Below, piece after piece: positions 1 to 10,450 of a stretch of DNA of 64,000 nt. The DNA comes from Micromonospora sp. MH99 (GTDB lineage: Bacteria; Actinomycetota; Actinomycetes; Mycobacteriales; Micromonosporaceae), in contig NZ_MUZA01000015.1 in NCBI RefSeq assembly GCF_021442385.1, positions 51,096-115,095 of the forward strand, given 5' to 3'. Each line of letters starts with the position of its first letter. Position 1 is the stretch's first letter. The notes beneath the pieces are model-generated. The model was not told the DNA's origin and did not search any database. It worked only from the letters and a program-made list of their open reading frames with translations. A program made the translations under genes and the position numbers.

Positions 1-803
<803 letters not shown>

Positions 804-2075
804 CTATGGGACCGGAGTCATTGCCGGCTCGTCGACCTCGGCGCCCAGCCTCGGCGTCCGTAGAGCCCAGGCCACCGCGGGCACGATCGCCACTCCGAGC
901 AGCACGAAGATCGCTGCCGTCGGTAACCATCCCCAGCCGCCGGTGGTCACGCCGAGCGCGGTCAGCCCTGCCGGGGCGATCAGGTACTGCACCTGCTCGC
1001 CGAGCCGGAACGCCCCCACGTACGCGCCACGTTGGCCGGCCGGCGGCAGGGTGGCGGTGAACCCCCAGGCACCCGCCGACTGGATCAGCTCGGCCAGGAT
1101 CAGCAACGTCGCGGCGGCCACCAGCACCACGACGGTGAGCGGGCCCCGGGTGACCCCGGAGATCGGCAGGACCAGACAGGCCGCGGCGATCAGCAGGCCC
1201 CCACGACGGGAGGCCCGCGCCGCGCCTGCGGCGGTGTCGGCGCCCCGGCTCACGCGTACCTGGAGCAGCACGATCAGTACCGTGTTGAGCAGCACCAGCG
1301 CGGCGATGACGGTCTTCGGGGCGTCGGTGTGGGTGAGGATCCAGAGCGGCATGACCGTCAGGTAGAGCACTCCGTGCGCGGTGAGCAGCCCGGAGAGCAG
1401 GGACACCGTCATGAACGGGCGGTCCCGCAGCACGGCGAGCCGACTCATCGGCTCCACCGGCCGGGTCACCTGCGGCAGCCGGGGCAGTCGCCGGACGAAC
1501 AGGGCCGTCACCAGGATCACCGCCGCGATGAACCAGACCATCGCCCGGTACGCCTCGATCGTGTCCACCGCCAGCACCAGGCCGCTGATCACCGCGCCCA
1601 GCCCGAATCCGATGTTCAGCGACGAACGCTGGTACGCCATCGCAGTGACCCGTTCGGCCGGGGGCAGCGCGTTGATCGAGTAGACCTGGCGGGCTACGCC
1701 GGTCGACGCGTCCACGGCCGCCAGTGCCACCACCACGGCGAGGAAGCTCGCGAAGCCGCCCACGAACGGGTACGTGGCGAAGAGCGCCGCGTCCAGCACC
1801 AGCCCGACCGCCCAGACCCGCTGCGGCCCGTACCTGTCGGTGAGCCCGCCCAGCGGCACCGTGCCGAGCAGCGACACCCCCGCCGCGATGGACAGGCCCA
1901 GCCCGACCTGGGCGGCACTGAGCCCGAGCGCCCGGGTGAAGAAGACGGCGCTGCCCGCGTGGAACAGGCCGCTGCCGACGGCGTAGATCATGGCCTGCAC
2001 GGCCAGCGCGCGGGTCAACCCGGCAGGCGGTACGACGTTCTGGACAGCGGTGCGGATGGTGTCTCTGGCCCCCAT
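804..2075 (-). CDS. MFS transporter
   Basis: A 423-residue multi-pass membrane protein with about twelve hydrophobic segments and the major facilitator loop 2-3 signature GGLTDRYGPQRV near residue 75. A long cytoplasmic loop (RRLPRLPQVTRPVEP, then LAVLRDRPF) separates the two halves. It is probably a proton-driven drug or small-molecule exporter; the substrate is unknown. The chosen start MGARDTIRTAV lacks a Shine-Dalgarno sequence. It is divergent from an ArsR-type regulator 78 bases away, the usual layout for regulator and efflux target. A second MFS protein of similar design lies at 13700-14986. Confidence 0.85.
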   Translation of the reverse strand: MGARDTIRTAVQNVVPPAGLTRALAVQAMIYAVGSGLFHAGSAVFFTRALGLSAAQVGLGLSIAAGVSLLGTVPLGGLTDRYGPQRVWAVGLVLDAALFATYPFVGGFASFLAVVVALAAVDASTGVARQVYSINALPPAERVTAMAYQRSSLNIGFGLGAVISGLVLAVDTIEAYRAMVWFIAAVILVTALFVRRLPRLPQVTRPVEPMSRLAVLRDRPFMTVSLLSGLLTAHGVLYLTVMPLWILTHTDAPKTVIAALVLLNTVLIVLLQVRVSRGADTAAGAARASRRGGLLIAAACLVLPISGVTRGPLTVVVLVAAATLLILAELIQSAGAWGFTATLPPAGQRGAYVGAFRLGEQVQYLIAPAGLTALGVTTGGWGWLPTAAIFVLLGVAIVPAVAWALRTPRLGAEVDEPAMTPVP

Positions 2076-2110
2076 GGGGGGAGTGAACCGCGCCCCCACG
2101 GGGACCGTCG

Positions 2111-2123
2111 AGCCTTTTAGGCT
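2111..2123. promoter_or_regulatory. Palindrome overlapping -10 element between MFS and ArsR genes
   Basis: AGCCT-TTT-AGGCT is a perfect 5-bp inverted repeat. Its right half contains TAGGCT (2118-2123), the -10 type seen before many genes in this window. It sits 30 bases before the ArsR start and could be the operator for autoregulation and for control of the divergent transporter. Confidence 0.45.
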
Positions 2124-2153
2124 GGACCGAATCCTGCTCCCGAGGTGGTGCGT

Positions 2154-3152
2154 GTGTCCGAGTTGCGGTTCAGCCTGGCCGACGTCGCGGGGGTGCGGCT
2201 CGCCGTGTCGCCGGTCAACGAGACGGTCATGAGCATGTGGGCGATGGCCAGCCCGGTCCGTTACGCCGTGCACCTGCCCTGGATCGACCGGGCCCGGGTG
2301 ACCCTGCGCCGTCCCGAGGTGGCCGCCCGGGTCGGACCGCTGACGCACCTGGTCGGGCGGGGTCGCTGGTTGCCCGACTTCCTCACCCCGGCGGCCCGGC
2401 CGAACGTGGAGATGGCCGAGCAGCTTGAGCAGATCGCCGCGACGCCGCCGAGCGTGGTGGTCCAGGACCTGCTGGCCACGATTCCGAGCCGGCCGCTCAA
2501 GCCGTTCGGGCAGGCGCTGCTCACCGACCCCCGTGGGCTGCTGCCGCAGCTCGTCGACGCGGTGCGGGTCTGGCACGACGAGGCGATCGCCCCGGACTGG
2601 CAGCGGATGCGGGCGCTGCTCGACGCCGACGTGGCGTACCGCGCCGCCCAGCTCGCCGAGAACGGCGCCGGTCGGTTCTTCGAGCAGCTCCACCCGAGCC
2701 TGCACTGGCACGGGGACCGGGTGATCAGCGACGACACGTTCGGGCGGGACTTCGACCTGCGCGGTCGCGGGCTGGCGCTGAACCCGACGGTGTTCAGCGG
2801 GCGGCAGGTGCTGTGGAACCTGCTGGAGGATTCGCTGCCGGCCGGCGCGTACCCGGTCCGGGCGGTCGGGACGCTCTGGGAGGCGACCGCGCCACCGCCC
2901 GGCGACCCGCTGGCACGGGTGATCGGCCCCGGCCGCGCCGCGCTGCTGCACCTGCTCGACACGGCCACCACCACCACCGACCTGGCCCGCCGCACCGGGA
3001 TGTCCGCGGGGAACGTCTCGCAGCACCTGGCCGCGTTGCATGCCGCCGGCCTGGTCAGCCGGTCTCGACAGGGTCGGCACGTCCTCTACCGCAACACCGA
3101 CGCCGCAGAGGTTCTGCTGCGGGCCAGCGGGGCGGCCGACCCGGTCGGGTGA
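2154..3152 (+). CDS. ArsR-family transcriptional regulator with DUF5937-like N-terminal domain
   Basis: A 332-residue protein. The N-terminal about 240 residues (ELRFSLADVAGVRLAVSPVN) match the DUF5937-type domain found in actinobacterial ArsR-like proteins. The C-terminal winged helix contains TDLARRTGMSAGNVSQHLAA, then GLVSRSRQGRHVLYR, a classic ArsR recognition helix and wing. No cysteine metal site is apparent, so a metal ligand is unlikely. I chose GTG 2154 because GAGG lies 8 bases before it; upstream in-frame GTGs at 2145 and 2148 are alternatives. It probably represses the divergent MFS gene. Confidence 0.8.
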   Translation: MSELRFSLADVAGVRLAVSPVNETVMSMWAMASPVRYAVHLPWIDRARVTLRRPEVAARVGPLTHLVGRGRWLPDFLTPAARPNVEMAEQLEQIAATPPSVVVQDLLATIPSRPLKPFGQALLTDPRGLLPQLVDAVRVWHDEAIAPDWQRMRALLDADVAYRAAQLAENGAGRFFEQLHPSLHWHGDRVISDDTFGRDFDLRGRGLALNPTVFSGRQVLWNLLEDSLPAGAYPVRAVGTLWEATAPPPGDPLARVIGPGRAALLHLLDTATTTTDLARRTGMSAGNVSQHLAALHAAGLVSRSRQGRHVLYRNTDAAEVLLRASGAADPVG

Positions 3153-3683
3153 TCAGGCGAGCAGCAGGTCGGCGACCGGCCGACGGTGCCGCAGGCCGGT
3201 CTCCCGGGCGCGCAGCTCGGCCGGGAGGGCGAACGGGTCGCCGAGCCGGCCGACGGCGGCGACCACCAGCGGTCGGACGCCGCCGGGCAGGTCGAGTTCG
3301 ATGGCGAGGCCGGCCCGGTCGAAGCGGACGAGCTGGCGGACGTGCAGACCGAGCGCGGTGGCCTGGAGCGTGAGGTGGGCCATCGCCTGACCGAGGTCGT
3401 ACGCGGCCCGCTCGGCGTCGCCGCCGGTGTGCGCGCCGACCACCAGGGTCGCGGCGTGCCGGGCCCAGCCCTGGTCGTCGGCGGGCAGGTTGATCAGGAT
3501 CCGTTTCCAGTTCTGGTCGTCCCGGTGGCCGAGGGCGAACCGCCAGGGCTGCCCGTTGTCCGCCGACGGCGCCCACCGCGCGGCCTCCAGCAGCGAGGCC
3601 GCCTCGTCCGAGGTCAGGGTGGCGCTCGGGTCGAAGGCCCGAGGGCTCCAGCGGAAGGCGAGCAGCGGGGTCAGGTCAGCCAT
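3153..3683 (-). CDS. Nitroreductase-family protein
   Basis: A 176-residue protein with nitroreductase-fold features: an N-terminal FRWSPRAFD, the FMN-contacting ARWAPSADNGQPWRF, and a C-terminal PLVVAAVGRLGDPF. Members are FMN-dependent NAD(P)H oxidoreductases acting on nitro compounds, quinones or enones; the natural substrate cannot be read from sequence. It ends directly against the 3' end of the ArsR gene (convergent, no gap). Start MADLTPLL is preceded by AGGAC about 11 bases upstream. An upstream in-frame ATG (MANHPYR) would add 11 residues and is less likely. Confidence 0.8.
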   Translation of the reverse strand: MADLTPLLAFRWSPRAFDPSATLTSDEAASLLEAARWAPSADNGQPWRFALGHRDDQNWKRILINLPADDQGWARHAATLVVGAHTGGDAERAAYDLGQAMAHLTLQATALGLHVRQLVRFDRAGLAIELDLPGGVRPLVVAAVGRLGDPFALPAELRARETGLRHRRPVADLLLA

Positions 3684-3767
3684 GCCGAGAATTGTCCTGT
3701 ATGGGTGATTCGCCACTCAACGTGGGCTCGCCGGATGTGGGCAAAAGCACCCGTAACGGTATGAAGA

Positions 3768-4559
3768 TCAGGGCGTTCCCGCGCTCGGGCTGACTGTCGG
3801 GTCGGGCGTCGGAGGGGCGGCGGTGTCGAGGGGCTCCGCGTCCACCACCACCGGCCCGGCGAGCTGCACGGTGGCGGGCGCCGGGCCGGGCGGGGCCGCC
3901 AACCGCAGCGTGCCGGCCTCGGTCCGGACGCCGGTAGGCGTGCCGTCGGTGTCGTAGCAGTAGATGCCGACGTCCAACGGCGCGTTCAGCGAGGCGGAGG
4001 TGGAGTCCACCGAGTAGCAGGCCCCGGTCAGCCCCTTGGGCGTGGCGGCCACGGCCACCGCGAGTGGCGCGCGCCGGTCGGTCAGCACGTCCAGCCAATC
4101 GGTGAGTGGATGCTGGATCCGGGGGTCCACCCGGCGCGGGAGCGCGTCGTCCCGTTCGCCGAGGCGTACGCAGCGCGCCGGCTCCGGGTGACCGGTCGAG
4201 GGCAGCGCGCACTGGAACAGCCCGTCGCCGGTGGCGGCCAGCGAGACGTCGGCGGTGCCACCCAGCGCCCCGCCCGGCACGTCGACCCGCCAACTGCCGT
4301 CGTTCGCGCTGGTGAACACGATGCTGCGGTCCGGTTGGCCGGTCCGGCCGAACACGTACCGCGCCACCAGGTGGCGATCCTGTGCGGCGGCGGCCAGGGC
4401 GGCCAGCTCGTCCCGGGCGCCGTCCACCTCGACCGGCCCGGGATCGGCCGGCGGCGGAGGCGGCGGAGGTTGCTCGCTGGTGCAGGAGACCAGGACTGCC
4501 GGCAGGGCGAACACGAGCGGCCCGAGCACGCGGCTGGCCGAGCGGTGAAGGACGGGCAC
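3768..4559 (-). CDS. Putative lipoprotein of unknown function
   Basis: A 263-residue exported protein. From the GTG start, a signal sequence ([17 protein letters not shown]) ends in the lipobox LVSC, so lipid anchoring outside the membrane is expected. A proline tract (PPPPPPP) follows, then a compact domain with four or more cysteines (FQCAL, ARCVR, GACYSV, IYCYD), consistent with disulfides. No family is recognised. The C-terminal tail is low-complexity ([14 protein letters not shown]). It is divergent from lysC. Confidence 0.65.
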   Translation of the reverse strand: MPVLHRSASRVLGPLVFALPAVLVSCTSEQPPPPPPPADPGPVEVDGARDELAALAAAAQDRHLVARYVFGRTGQPDRSIVFTSANDGSWRVDVPGGALGGTADVSLAATGDGLFQCALPSTGHPEPARCVRLGERDDALPRRVDPRIQHPLTDWLDVLTDRRAPLAVAVAATPKGLTGACYSVDSTSASLNAPLDVGIYCYDTDGTPTGVRTEAGTLRLAAPPGPAPATVQLAGPVVVDAEPLDTAAPPTPDPTVSPSAGTP

Positions 4560-4826
4560 CGGCCCATTCTGGTGGGTGCGGGCCAGGTGTGGGCAGCGGC
4601 GGGCAGCCGTCCGCCCCGGCGTGTCGGGCACGGAATTTCGGCGTACCGCCCGAACTCGCGGACCTGGCCACCCGCCTTGCCCGGACGGCCGCGCGGGCCG
4701 GATGGTGGGATCACCCGACCCGCCGCCGTGACCCGCCGGATACCCTCATGGGGTCTGACACGCGCCGCCGGCCCCGGTTCCGGCGGCGTCGGCACGCTCA
4801 GGGTCACTGGGAGGGAGTGCACCGTC

Positions 4827-6092
<1,266 letters not shown>

Positions 6093-6097
6093 CGCCG

Positions 6098-7159
6098 ATG
6101 ACGGCGCTGCCCACCCTCGCCGTGGTCGGAGCGACAGGTGCCGTCGGCACCGTGATGTGTGAGCTGCTCAGCGGGCGTCGCAACGTCTGGGGTGAGATCC
6201 GGCTCCTCGCCTCCGAGCGTTCGGTCGGCAGGCGGGTGCGCTGCCGGGGCGAGGACATCGTCGTCCAGGCGCTGACCCCGGAGGCGTTCGACGGGGTCGA
6301 CGTGGCGATGTTCGACGTGCCCGACGAGGTCTCCGCCGAGTGGGCGCCCATCGCCGTCGCCCGGGGCGCGATCGCCGTGGACAACTCCGGCGCCTTCCGG
6401 ATGGACCGGGACGTCCCACTGGTCGTCCCGGAGATCAATCCCGAGCAGGTCCGCAACCGGCCCCGGGGCATCATCGCGAACGCCAACTGCACCACCCTCG
6501 CGATGATCGTCGCGGTCGCGCCCCTGCACCGCGAGTACGGCCTGCGGGAGCTGGTGCTCGCCTCCTACCAGGCGGTCTCCGGCGCCGGTAAGGCCGGCGT
6601 GGACATCCTGCACGACCAGCTCACCAAGGTCGCCGGGGATCGCGCGCTCGGCTCGCGTACCGGCGACGTCCGCCAGGCGGTCGGCGACGACCTCGGCCCG
6701 TTCCCGGCGCCGCTGGCGCTCAACGTGGTGCCCTGGGCGGGCTCGCCGGCCGACGGCGGCTGGTCGTCGGAGGAAATGAAGATCCGCAACGAGTCGCGGA
6801 AGATCCTCGGCCTGCCCGACCTCAAGGTGTCCGCCACCTGCGTCCGGGTGCCGGTCGTCACCGCCCACTCGGTGGCCGTGCACGCGGTCTTCGCCACCGA
6901 GGTCGACGCCGAGGGCGCCCGCGAGGCGCTGCGTAACGCCCCCGGCGTGATCCTCGTCGACGACCCCGCCGCCGGTGAATTCCCGATGCCGATCGACGCG
7001 GTCGGCACCGACCCGTCGTGGGTCGGCCGCATCCGCCGCGCCCTGGACGACCCGCGCGCCCTCGACTTCTTCGTCACCGGCGACAACCTCCGCAAGGGCG
7101 CCGCCCTCAACACGGCCCAGATCGCCGAACTCCTGGCCAAGGAACTCCGCACCCCCTAG
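6098..7159 (+). CDS. asd: Aspartate-semialdehyde dehydrogenase
   Basis: Reduces aspartyl phosphate to aspartate semialdehyde with NADPH. The 353 residues carry the Rossmann start LAVVGATGAVGTVM, the active-site cysteine in NANCTTLAM, and the downstream ASYQAVSGAGKAG segment. Length is typical. The start ATG lies 5 bases after the lysC stop, with GGAAGG inside the end of lysC as ribosome-binding site, so it is translated from the same message. A long palindrome at 7210-7283 follows and may terminate the operon. Confidence 0.96.
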   Translation: MTALPTLAVVGATGAVGTVMCELLSGRRNVWGEIRLLASERSVGRRVRCRGEDIVVQALTPEAFDGVDVAMFDVPDEVSAEWAPIAVARGAIAVDNSGAFRMDRDVPLVVPEINPEQVRNRPRGIIANANCTTLAMIVAVAPLHREYGLRELVLASYQAVSGAGKAGVDILHDQLTKVAGDRALGSRTGDVRQAVGDDLGPFPAPLALNVVPWAGSPADGGWSSEEMKIRNESRKILGLPDLKVSATCVRVPVVTAHSVAVHAVFATEVDAEGAREALRNAPGVILVDDPAAGEFPMPIDAVGTDPSWVGRIRRALDDPRALDFFVTGDNLRKGAALNTAQIAELLAKELRTP

Positions 7160-7209
7160 CCCCGCCCACACCCCGTCGCCCCCGCCCCTCGCTCCGCCCC
7201 GCTCCACGT

Positions 7210-7283
7210 GTCGATCATGGAGTTGTGGTGGGCGTTTTAGCCCCGGAAGGGGTGAACGTCCCCACCACAACTCCATGATCGAC
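7210..7283. repeat. Long palindrome (GATCATGGAGTTGTGG type)
   Basis: Perfect 23-bp inverted arms at 7210-7232 and 7261-7283 beginning GTCGATCATGGAGTTGTGG. They enclose a nested stem (CGTT...AACG and CCCC...GGGG). It lies between the convergent asd and GGDEF genes and could act as a bidirectional terminator. Its arm core GATCATGrAGTTGT recurs at 29953-30020. Confidence 0.85.
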
Positions 7284-7290
7284 GTAGCGA

Positions 7291-7360
7291 GGGGCGAGGG
7301 GCGAGGGGCGAGGGGCGAGGGGCGAGGGGCGAGGGGCGCGGGGCGGGGGGCGCGGGGCGG
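7291..7360. repeat. Heptamer tandem array GGGGCGA
   Basis: About ten units of a 7-base repeat, the first six perfect GGGGCGA and the later ones varying at the last base. It lies directly between the palindrome and the 3' end of the GGDEF gene. No coding role is visible. Confidence 0.85.
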
Positions 7361-7366
7361 GGAGGT

Positions 7367-8794
7367 TCACGCCGCGGCGAGGTGGACTCCGTCTCGGCCT
7401 TGGCGCTTTACCGCGTAGAGGGCCTGGTCGGCCCTTCGTAGGGTGCGGTCGGGGGACTCGCCGGGGCGGGGGAGGGCGACGCCCACGCTGATCGTGCGAC
7501 CGGTCCGGCGAGCGGCCTCGGTCAGCCGCTCGGCGATCCGGACCGCCTCCTCCGGACGGCTCACCTCGATCACCGCCACGAACTCGTCGCCGCCGATCCG
7601 GTACAGCTCGTCGCCGTGGCGCAGCGCCCCCTCCAGCGCCCGCGCCAACCCGACCAGCACCTGGTCGCCGGCCTGATGGCCGTACGTGTCGTTGACCGTC
7701 TTGAAGCCGTCCACGTCGATCGCCAGCAGAGCCGTACGCCCCGGGGTGGCCGCCGCAATCCGCTGCCCGAACGGGCCGGTGTGCCGCAGCCCCGTCAGCG
7801 GGTCCGAGCTGGCCTGCTCCCGCAGCCGGGCGAGCGTACGCAGCCGGTCCAGGCTGGTCCACACCTGCCCGGCGAGCAGCTCCATCAGACTGACCGTGGT
7901 CGGGTCCGGCCGCAGCGCCCGCTCGTCGGCGACGAGCAGCGCCCCACCGACGTCCGGTGGACCCACCGGAACGGCGATCAGCGTGCGTACCCCGGCCCGG
8001 GTCAGCGGCCGGTAGTCCTCAGTCGGCGGGTGGCCCGCCTCGCCCAGTGTGTAACCGGCGCCGTACCGGTGCGCCCGGTCGATCATCCGGCCGAGAGCCT
8101 CCGGCCCCGCCTCGGCCAACTCGGCCCGGATGCGGGTCTCCAACTCGCACCCCGCCAGCGCCAGCGGCCCGAGCTGGGCGCCCTCCGGGCCGCCGATCAG
8201 CAGCACCGCGGTGGAGAGGGTGGACACCTCCCGGGCGGCCGAGGTCGCCGCGCTGATCACGGCCTCCTCGGTCGGCGCGGCGGAGAGCGCGGCGGCGTGC
8301 CGGAGCAGCTTCTCGCTCCGGCTCTCCGACGGAGGGCCGCCCAGCGCGGCGATGCGCGCGCCGAGCCGGGCCGCCAGCCGCTGCGCGGTCTCCTGCCACG
8401 GCTCCAGGTCGACCGGCCCACTCCACTGCAGGTCCAGTACGCCGAACACCCGGCCCGCCGGGTCGCGCACCGGCACGCACAGCTCAGCGGTCACGTCCGG
8501 GCGTACCGGAAGGTAGTCGGGGTCGGCGGTGACGTCCGGGACGACCGCCGCGACGTCGGTGGCGTACACCCGGCCGACGATCCCGGTGCGCGCCGGAACG
8601 GTCGCGAAGACCTGCCATGCACCGGTCGCCGCCACGCACCGCAGCCGGTCGTGGGCCTCGAGCAGCACCGAGATGGTGGCCGGGGTGTGGCGCGACAGCG
8701 CGGCGACCGTCCGCCGGCAGGCCTCCGGCGCGGTCGACGCCATCGACAGGCCGACGGTGACGTCACGGATGACTCGCTGATGATCCACTCGCAC
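7367..8794 (-). CDS. GAF-domain diguanylate cyclase (GGDEF protein)
   Basis: A soluble 475-residue protein predicted to make cyclic di-GMP. Two GAF-like sensor regions (roughly residues 10-165 and 175-310) precede a GGDEF domain (about 320-475). The catalytic motif is intact (RIGGDEFVAV), and the product-inhibition I-site RHGD lies exactly five residues before it. Further GGDEF hallmarks are DPLTGLRH, AIDVDGFKTVNDTYGH and SVGVALP. No EAL domain is present. GTG 8794 was chosen as start, since sequence upstream reads as the promoter region shared with the divergent phosphoesterase. No clear Shine-Dalgarno sequence is seen, so the start is uncertain. Confidence 0.88.
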   Translation of the reverse strand: MRVDHQRVIRDVTVGLSMASTAPEACRRTVAALSRHTPATISVLLEAHDRLRCVAATGAWQVFATVPARTGIVGRVYATDVAAVVPDVTADPDYLPVRPDVTAELCVPVRDPAGRVFGVLDLQWSGPVDLEPWQETAQRLAARLGARIAALGGPPSESRSEKLLRHAAALSAAPTEEAVISAATSAAREVSTLSTAVLLIGGPEGAQLGPLALAGCELETRIRAELAEAGPEALGRMIDRAHRYGAGYTLGEAGHPPTEDYRPLTRAGVRTLIAVPVGPPDVGGALLVADERALRPDPTTVSLMELLAGQVWTSLDRLRTLARLREQASSDPLTGLRHTGPFGQRIAAATPGRTALLAIDVDGFKTVNDTYGHQAGDQVLVGLARALEGALRHGDELYRIGGDEFVAVIEVSRPEEAVRIAERLTEAARRTGRTISVGVALPRPGESPDRTLRRADQALYAVKRQGRDGVHLAAA

Positions 8795-8921
8795 GTCGTT
8801 CCAGGTAGGGGAGGGTTCTGCGCGATCAAGCGTACCCACGCCGACGGGACCGCCCCGAGCTTCGTACACATGTGCTATCCACAGGCTGTGGACGCAGCCT
8901 GTGGGAAGAAGCGGCGGGCGA

Positions 8922-8927
8922 TAGCGT
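8922..8927 (+). promoter_or_regulatory. Candidate -10 element TAGCGT
   Basis: TANNNT hexamer 31 bases before the metallophosphoesterase start, upstream of its GAGGAGG ribosome-binding site. Candidate only; no matching -35 was identified. Confidence 0.35.
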
Positions 8928-8958
8928 GGAACTCCCGTCGCCGAGGAGGCGAGCACTC

Positions 8959-9738
8959 ATGCTCATCGCCCAGCTCAGTGATCCGCACGTGACCACCGGC
9001 CTGCTCGCCGCCGAGCCCGCCGCCGGGCTGCACCGGGCGCTCGGCCGGGTGCTGGCCCTACGCCCGCGACCCGACTGCGTGGTCATCACCGGCGACCTGG
9101 TCGACCACGGCCGACCCGACGAGTACGCGGCGCTGCGCGAGCTGATCGGCCGATTCCCGCTGCCGGTGTACCTGGCCGCCGGCAACCACGACGACCGGGA
9201 GTCTCTGCTCGACGCGTTCGGCGGCACACCCTGGCTCGGCGGTGGGTTCTCCGCCTACTACCACGTCGACCACGAGGCGGCGACTGTCGTCGTGCTCGAC
9301 TCGCTCACCCCCGGCAGCGGCGGCGGCAACCTGGGCGAGGAGCAGCTCGCCTGGCTCGACGGCGTGCTCTCCGGTCGGCCCGACGTGCCCGCCGCGATCT
9401 TCCTGCACCACCCGCCGGTCGCGGTCGGCATCCCGGCGGCGGACGCCATCCGGCTCGCCGACGGGCCCGCGCTGGCCGAGGTGATCGGCCGGCACCGGCA
9501 CGTCGTGCGGGTCGCCGCCGGGCACCTGCACCGTCCGGTCACCAGTGGGTACGCCGGCACGATGCTCACCGTGGCACCCAGCACCTGGAAGCAGAGCACC
9601 CTCACGATGGCCACCGACGAGGTGATCGGCTGGGTCGCCGAGCCGACCGCCTTCCTGCTGCACCGCATCGAGCCAGACGGCTGCGCGACCCACGTCGTGC
9701 AGGTCAGCCACTCGGCCGGCCAGACCTGCGGCTTCTGA
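8959..9738 (+). CDS. Metallophosphoesterase, class III cyclic nucleotide phosphodiesterase-like
   Basis: A 259-residue soluble protein with all five blocks of the calcineurin-like dimetal site: SDPH, GDLVDHG, GNHD, LHHPP and GHLH. This set and the length match CpdA/Rv0805-type enzymes that hydrolyse cyclic nucleotides, though many relatives act on other phosphodiesters. GAGGAGG lies 9 bases before the ATG. It is divergent from the diguanylate cyclase and encoded in the same window as an adenylyl cyclase and Crp, so a role in nucleotide signalling is plausible (inference). Confidence 0.85.
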   Translation: MLIAQLSDPHVTTGLLAAEPAAGLHRALGRVLALRPRPDCVVITGDLVDHGRPDEYAALRELIGRFPLPVYLAAGNHDDRESLLDAFGGTPWLGGGFSAYYHVDHEAATVVVLDSLTPGSGGGNLGEEQLAWLDGVLSGRPDVPAAIFLHHPPVAVGIPAADAIRLADGPALAEVIGRHRHVVRVAAGHLHRPVTSGYAGTMLTVAPSTWKQSTLTMATDEVIGWVAEPTAFLLHRIEPDGCATHVVQVSHSAGQTCGF

Positions 9739-9749
9739 GCCCGCCGCCC

Positions 9750-10406
9750 ATGCCCGACACCGTCTGGTACGTCGCGTACGGCTCGAACATGCACGCCGCC
9801 CGGCTGGCCTGGTACATCGTCGGCGGCTGCCCGCCCGGCGGTCGGCGGACGTACCCGGGTTGCCGCGACCCTCGTCCGCCGAGCCGGTCGGCGCCGGTGT
9901 GGCTGCCGGGCGGGATCTACTTCGCCGGGGAGTCCGGCGCGTGGACCGGCGGGATGGCGTTCTACGACCCGCAGCTGCCGGGCGAGGCCGCCGCCCGGGC
10001 CTACCTGGTCACCATCGAGCAGTTCACCGACATCGCCGCCCAGGAGATGTACCGCCCGACGGGCGACACCGCCGACCTCATTCCGGCGACCGGCGCGGCT
10101 GTCGACACCGCCGTCGCGAAGGGGCGGGCGACGCTCGGCCCGGGCCGCTACGAGACCCTGATCTGCCCCGGGCTGCGCGCCGGCGTTCCGATGCTCACCT
10201 TCACCGCCCCCGAGCCGGCGTCGGCCGTGCGCTGCCGGCCACCGGCACCGACCTACCTGCGCATGATCGCCCGAGGGCTGCGCGAGTCACACGGCTGGCC
10301 CGCCGAGCGGATCGTCGACTACCTGGCACAGCGTCCCGGAGTCGTCGACTGCTGGCCGCCCGACGCCGTCACGACCCTGGTCACCGACGCGCTCGCCACC
10401 GACTGA
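9750..10406 (+). CDS. Gamma-glutamylcyclotransferase-like (GGCT/AIG2 fold) protein
   Basis: A 218-residue protein opening with VWYVAYGSNMHAARL, the YGSNM phosphate-binding loop typical of the gamma-glutamylcyclotransferase fold. The region GGIYFAGESGAWTGGMAFYD fits the barrel that follows. Members cyclise gamma-glutamyl amines; the substrate here is unknown. The C-terminus (PPAPTYLRMIARGLRE...) resembles the longer actinobacterial subgroup sometimes named histone deacetylase in databases. It starts 12 bases after the phosphoesterase stop, so it is probably co-transcribed. Confidence 0.7.
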   Translation: MPDTVWYVAYGSNMHAARLAWYIVGGCPPGGRRTYPGCRDPRPPSRSAPVWLPGGIYFAGESGAWTGGMAFYDPQLPGEAAARAYLVTIEQFTDIAAQEMYRPTGDTADLIPATGAAVDTAVAKGRATLGPGRYETLICPGLRAGVPMLTFTAPEPASAVRCRPPAPTYLRMIARGLRESHGWPAERIVDYLAQRPGVVDCWPPDAVTTLVTDALATD

Positions 10407-10450
10407 CTTATGAGGGGCCGCGTGGTTCGGGCCCACGCGGTCCGGGGTCG

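Noticed and set aside
1032..2120. Long + strand frame over the MFS transporter
   Set aside because: It translates to His/Arg/Gln-rich sequence without motifs; the minus frame is a normal membrane transporter.
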